From positions 1-64,000 of the forward strand of contig NZ_JAODOO010000020.1 of the NCBI RefSeq assembly GCF_025398335.1: a stretch of DNA of 64,000 nucleotides, written 5' to 3'. The stretch comes from Clostridium sp. CX1. Lineage in GTDB: Bacteria > Bacillota > Clostridia > Clostridiales > Clostridiaceae. Position numbers and translations under genes: made by a program. The notes under the pieces are model-generated. The model searched no databases, was not told the DNA's origin, and saw only the letters and a program-made list of their open reading frames with translations. Position 1 is the stretch's first letter, and every line of letters begins with the position of its first letter. Positions 61,195 through 64,000 of this stretch are shown piece by piece.

Positions 61195-62300
61195 CACTTT
61201 AATCCACTCCGCGCCCTTAATAAACATATAAAATAACTTATTAATGTCAATATAATAACTCCCATCCCAACATAACCAAGAATATTAAGCAGGTTGCGTA
61301 TTTCTATACTTGTCTTTGGAAGAAGGCTTAAAGGTACAACTAACAGCAAGATACCTATAAAAAGGGCAATTCTACTACTATTTATATCTCTGGTACCTAT
61401 TGGAATTCTCATCAACTTGCTTAAACCATAGTAAGTACAAAAATAATAGGACAGCATAGTAGTTCCCATGGAAGGCATCCAAAGAGAAACGAATATCAAG
61501 TCAAGTCTCTCAAAAACAAATACCCTGTGGGAGCTTGAAAAACTAAAAAGAGGAAAGACCAGTCTTAATAACATCTCTTCACCAAAAAACAGCGTTAATA
61601 CTAGTACAGTGGCTGTGTAAAATAAGGTTGTAATAAAGTTTCCTAATACTGCATACTTAAGAGCCTTATCTTTATCTTTAATATCAGAATATATAAAAAG
61701 TGCAAGCTCCGGACCAAGGTATGACATGGTAGTTGCTAATGTGGTTTTAAGGATGGCAGGGATACCAGCTTCTCCTATGGGCAGTATAAAATCCATTCTA
61801 TAGTCGTATAGTGAAAATAAATATAGTATTATAGAAGAAAATAATACTATATAAATAACATTTCCAAATCTTGAAATTGCCTTTAATCCATACCAAGCTA
61901 AATAAATTTCTGGTATTAGACAGAGCAATACCAAAGCAAAAATCGGTGTTAACTTTAGTATGGTGATTCTAACCATTTCCACGAAAGCGCGGAGGGTAAC
62001 AATAGTTCCAAAGTAAACGTAAATAATATATATTAAGCTAACAATCAAGGAAAAATACTTACCATATATTACTTTATTAATTTCAATCAATGATTTTCCA
62101 TCAAATCTTCTTAAAAAAAGCATTATAAGTAGTGTTAGTGTACTAAAAAGCATTCCTGCTAGCAAAACTACAATCCACCCATCATGACCTACATCTTCTG
62201 CAAGAGTGGAAGGCAAAGTTAAAATTCCTATACCTATCTGTGAGGACACGATAAATGCTATTAGCTGTTTTGATGTTATGCTGTTCCAATCATTTTCCAC
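61194..62300 (-). CDS. GerAB-family germinant receptor permease subunit
   Basis: This 368-residue membrane protein with about ten helices belongs to the endospore germination permease family (ISSKQLIAFIVSSQIGIGILTLPSTLAEDVGHDGWI at the start, in the form ITSKQL). The B subunit binds the germinant, often an amino acid, in the spore inner membrane. It overlaps the upstream gene by 11 bases and the downstream one by one base. The germinant cannot be inferred. Confidence 0.92.
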   Translation of the reverse strand: MENDWNSITSKQLIAFIVSSQIGIGILTLPSTLAEDVGHDGWIVVLLAGMLFSTLTLLIMLFLRRFDGKSLIEINKVIYGKYFSLIVSLIYIIYVYFGTIVTLRAFVEMVRITILKLTPIFALVLLCLIPEIYLAWYGLKAISRFGNVIYIVLFSSIILYLFSLYDYRMDFILPIGEAGIPAILKTTLATTMSYLGPELALFIYSDIKDKDKALKYAVLGNFITTLFYTATVLVLTLFFGEEMLLRLVFPLFSFSSSHRVFVFERLDLIFVSLWMPSMGTTMLSYYFCTYYGLSKLMRIPIGTRDINSSRIALFIGILLLVVPLSLLPKTSIEIRNLLNILGYVGMGVIILTLISYFICLLRARSGLK

Positions 62301-63798
62301 CTTTTTTACCTCTTTTCACATCGGAAGGCTTAGCGATATCTGGTCTACTCTTTAAATTTTTCATAGGGATTCTTATAAAGGAATCCTTTAAATCTTTCAT
62401 TTTAAATGGAGTAATTGGCTGAAAGTACGGCTGACCTAAGGATTCAAGCACCAATAAATGGGCTAAAAATATTGATGAACCAATGATAATACCCATCATT
62501 CCAAAAACTCCAGCTAATAACATAAAGGCAAATCTGGTAAGTCTTATCGCTAAAGCCATGTCAGTATTCGGTATTACATAAGAGGCAATGGCAGTAACTG
62601 CAACTACAATAAGCAATAGCTGTCCTACTATACCTGCTTCTACTGCAGCCTGACCAATGACAAGCCCTCCTACAACCCCTATAGTGGTTCCTATATAGGT
62701 TGGAAGTCTAGTGGCGGCTTCTCTCAAAAGCTCTATTGTAATCTCCATAAATAAAGCTTCCATAATCGGAGTAAAGGGAACTCTTGCTCTTCCTTTAGAC
62801 AAAGGTACAAGTAAATCTAATGGAATTGCATAATAGTGGAAAGTTACAATAGCTATGTATAAGGCCGGCAAAAAGAGAGCAAGTATCAATGCAAAACCTC
62901 TAAGTAATCTTATAAAAAAACCTGCAATCCAACTGGAGCTATAGTCATCCGGCGCTTGAAAAAAAGCTGAGAAGCTAACAGGTACTATGGACACAGTGGG
63001 AGTTCCATCTAGCATTATTGCAAGCTTTCCCTCCATAAGAGAAGCAATTACCTTGTCTGTTCTTTCTGTAGATTGATATTGTGGTAAAGTCGAGTGTGGA
63101 AAATCTGTAACAAGCTGTTCTATGTATCCTGTATCAATTAAAGCATCTATATTTATATTTCTTATTCTGTTTAACAGATTATTTAAAACTTCACCATTGG
63201 CTATTCCCTCAATATATACCACATATACATTTTGTTTTGTAATTTCTCCTACTTCAATCACTTTAAATTTTAACCTTCTGCTTTTAATGTTTCTTCTAAG
63301 TAGTGAAATATTTGTTGAAATATCCTCTATAAACCCTTCATGAGGACCTTTAATGCTTTTTTCACCTATAGGTTCGCTAATGTCCCTTTTTACCGGTGTT
63401 TTCAACCACACGCCAATTGCCAGGTTCACACTATCTGCTATGAGAATAGTGCCTCCGTGAAATATTTCATCAACTATCTTAGCTACATCATAGTAATAAG
63501 TCACCATAGGTATAGGTAATTTATCTACATTGTCTTTATTATTTAAGTCTGCTGAATTTAAAGATAATATAGGCCTTATAAACACTTGAAACATTAATTC
63601 TAGATTTACAAGTCCTTTAAGATATATGACATATCCTTCTTTTCCATCTTTAAAAACTACTCTTTTTTTAATTATATCTGGACTGTCCGTGGTCAATTGA
63701 TTAATTTGAGTTAGTGCATCGTTATAGGGTGGTAAAGATTTATTGCTAAACTCTGAATTATTACTCTTTTGCTCTGTATTTTCATTATTGTAACTCAT
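62290..63798 (-). CDS. GerAA-family spore germination protein
   Basis: This protein of about 502 residues is the A subunit of a germinant receptor. A long soluble N-terminal domain (about residues 40-275) precedes four to five membrane helices; family blocks include VGTTIGVVGGLVIGQAAVEAGIV (as TYIGTTIGVVGGLVIGQ) and RVPFTPIMEALFMEITIELLREAATRLP. The ATG at 63798, eight bases after AAGGGTG, is preferred over a GTG 16 codons upstream that lacks a ribosome binding site. First gene of the operon. Confidence 0.92.
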   Translation of the reverse strand: MSYNNENTEQKSNNSEFSNKSLPPYNDALTQINQLTTDSPDIIKKRVVFKDGKEGYVIYLKGLVNLELMFQVFIRPILSLNSADLNNKDNVDKLPIPMVTYYYDVAKIVDEIFHGGTILIADSVNLAIGVWLKTPVKRDISEPIGEKSIKGPHEGFIEDISTNISLLRRNIKSRRLKFKVIEVGEITKQNVYVVYIEGIANGEVLNNLLNRIRNINIDALIDTGYIEQLVTDFPHSTLPQYQSTERTDKVIASLMEGKLAIMLDGTPTVSIVPVSFSAFFQAPDDYSSSWIAGFFIRLLRGFALILALFLPALYIAIVTFHYYAIPLDLLVPLSKGRARVPFTPIMEALFMEITIELLREAATRLPTYIGTTIGVVGGLVIGQAAVEAGIVGQLLLIVVAVTAIASYVIPNTDMALAIRLTRFAFMLLAGVFGMMGIIIGSSIFLAHLLVLESLGQPYFQPITPFKMKDLKDSFIRIPMKNLKSRPDIAKPSDVKRGKKGGK

Positions 63799-63815
63799 AG
63801 TAATATCACCCTTAT

Positions 63816-63845
63816 TAGTATCTGAAAGGTAACGTAATTTATTCA
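63816..63845 (-). promoter_or_regulatory. Candidate sigma-G-like promoter of the germination operon
   Basis: On the minus strand, TGAATA (63845-63840) and GATACTA (63822-63816) are 17 bp apart. Forespore sigma-G promoters resemble TGAATA-N17/18-CATACTA, so only one base of the -10 differs. Germinant receptor genes are normally sigma-G dependent. The predicted start would fall very close to the ribosome binding site, which weakens the call. Confidence 0.4.
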
Positions 63846-64000
63846 CATCAATTTAGGCCACTACTGATAGGCTATATGTAATATTAGGTTCAAAAGAAGC
63901 TTTGCTAATTTCTAATATAAGTATCTACTTTACTAATGTTTATTGATTAGAGTATACTTTTAGTAGGTATGGATAATTTTAATTATTGTTTTTCTTTACC

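Overview
The window looks like chromosome from a low-GC, spore-forming, anaerobic Firmicute of the Clostridium type. The reasons are AT-rich DNA with AGGAGG-type ribosome binding sites, frequent GTG and TTG starts, T-box leaders and a lysine riboswitch, a gerA-type germination operon, FliM/FliY motor-switch genes, and an oxygen-sensitive glycyl radical enzyme. No insertion sequence, prophage or CRISPR array was seen.

Layout. 1-560: promoter and leader of an rRNA-type operon leaving the left edge on the minus strand. 560-6335: membrane proteins, an EamA transporter, an orphan sensor kinase, a rhodanese lipoprotein and a YitT protein. 6468-12374: a heterodimeric ABC exporter behind a terminator-like leader, convergent with a Tet(M)-like translational GTPase. 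12499-15999: a lysine riboswitch, an APC permease and an amidohydrolase. 16031-21901: a LytS-type kinase, then an SsuABC/ThiXYZ-type ABC operon split by a reverse-oriented, GC-richer dehydrogenase gene. 21970-30445: an eight-gene aromatic amino acid operon (aroF-tyrA-aroB-aroA-aroC-pheA-aroE-aroK, minus strand). 30472-36291: a leucine operon (leuA-leuC-leuD-leuB, minus strand) behind two tandem T-boxes and a small unknown gene. 36322-45036: DUF1002, rhodanese, ECF transporter, exonuclease III and flavoprotein genes, a probable selenocysteine glutaredoxin-like gene, and a 3D-domain protein. 45050-51517: NhaC antiporter and the hydroxyproline cluster proC-hypD-hypE with an XRE-cupin regulator. 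51737-58722: fliM-fliY, capA, a BlaI/BlaR1-type pair and two small membrane proteins. 58872-63845: a shortened UvrC-like protein and a spore germination gerA-gerB-gerC operon.

Two signals stand out. First, a 56-codon reading frame at 30342-30172 (minus) sits immediately upstream of the aromatic operon. It has a consensus promoter and a strong ribosome binding site, and 12 of its residues 14-30 are Tyr, Phe or Trp. A clear intrinsic terminator follows it, and part of its own coding sequence can pair with the terminator's 5' arm to form an alternative antiterminator. This is the full architecture of ribosome-mediated attenuation sensing aromatic amino acids, in a group that normally uses T-boxes for such operons; the leucine operon next door does use tandem T-boxes. 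Second, the gene at 43705-43439 (minus) encodes a glutaredoxin-related protein in which the first Cys of the CxxC motif is an in-frame TGA. A hairpin with a loop G lies about 23 nt downstream, so it is a good selenoprotein candidate. The hydroxyproline-to-proline pathway in the window fits a Stickland-fermenting clostridium, a lifestyle that commonly uses selenoproteins.

Limits: all calls come from reading the sequence, without database searches or folding programs. Start sites were moved where a ribosome binding site clearly favoured another codon.
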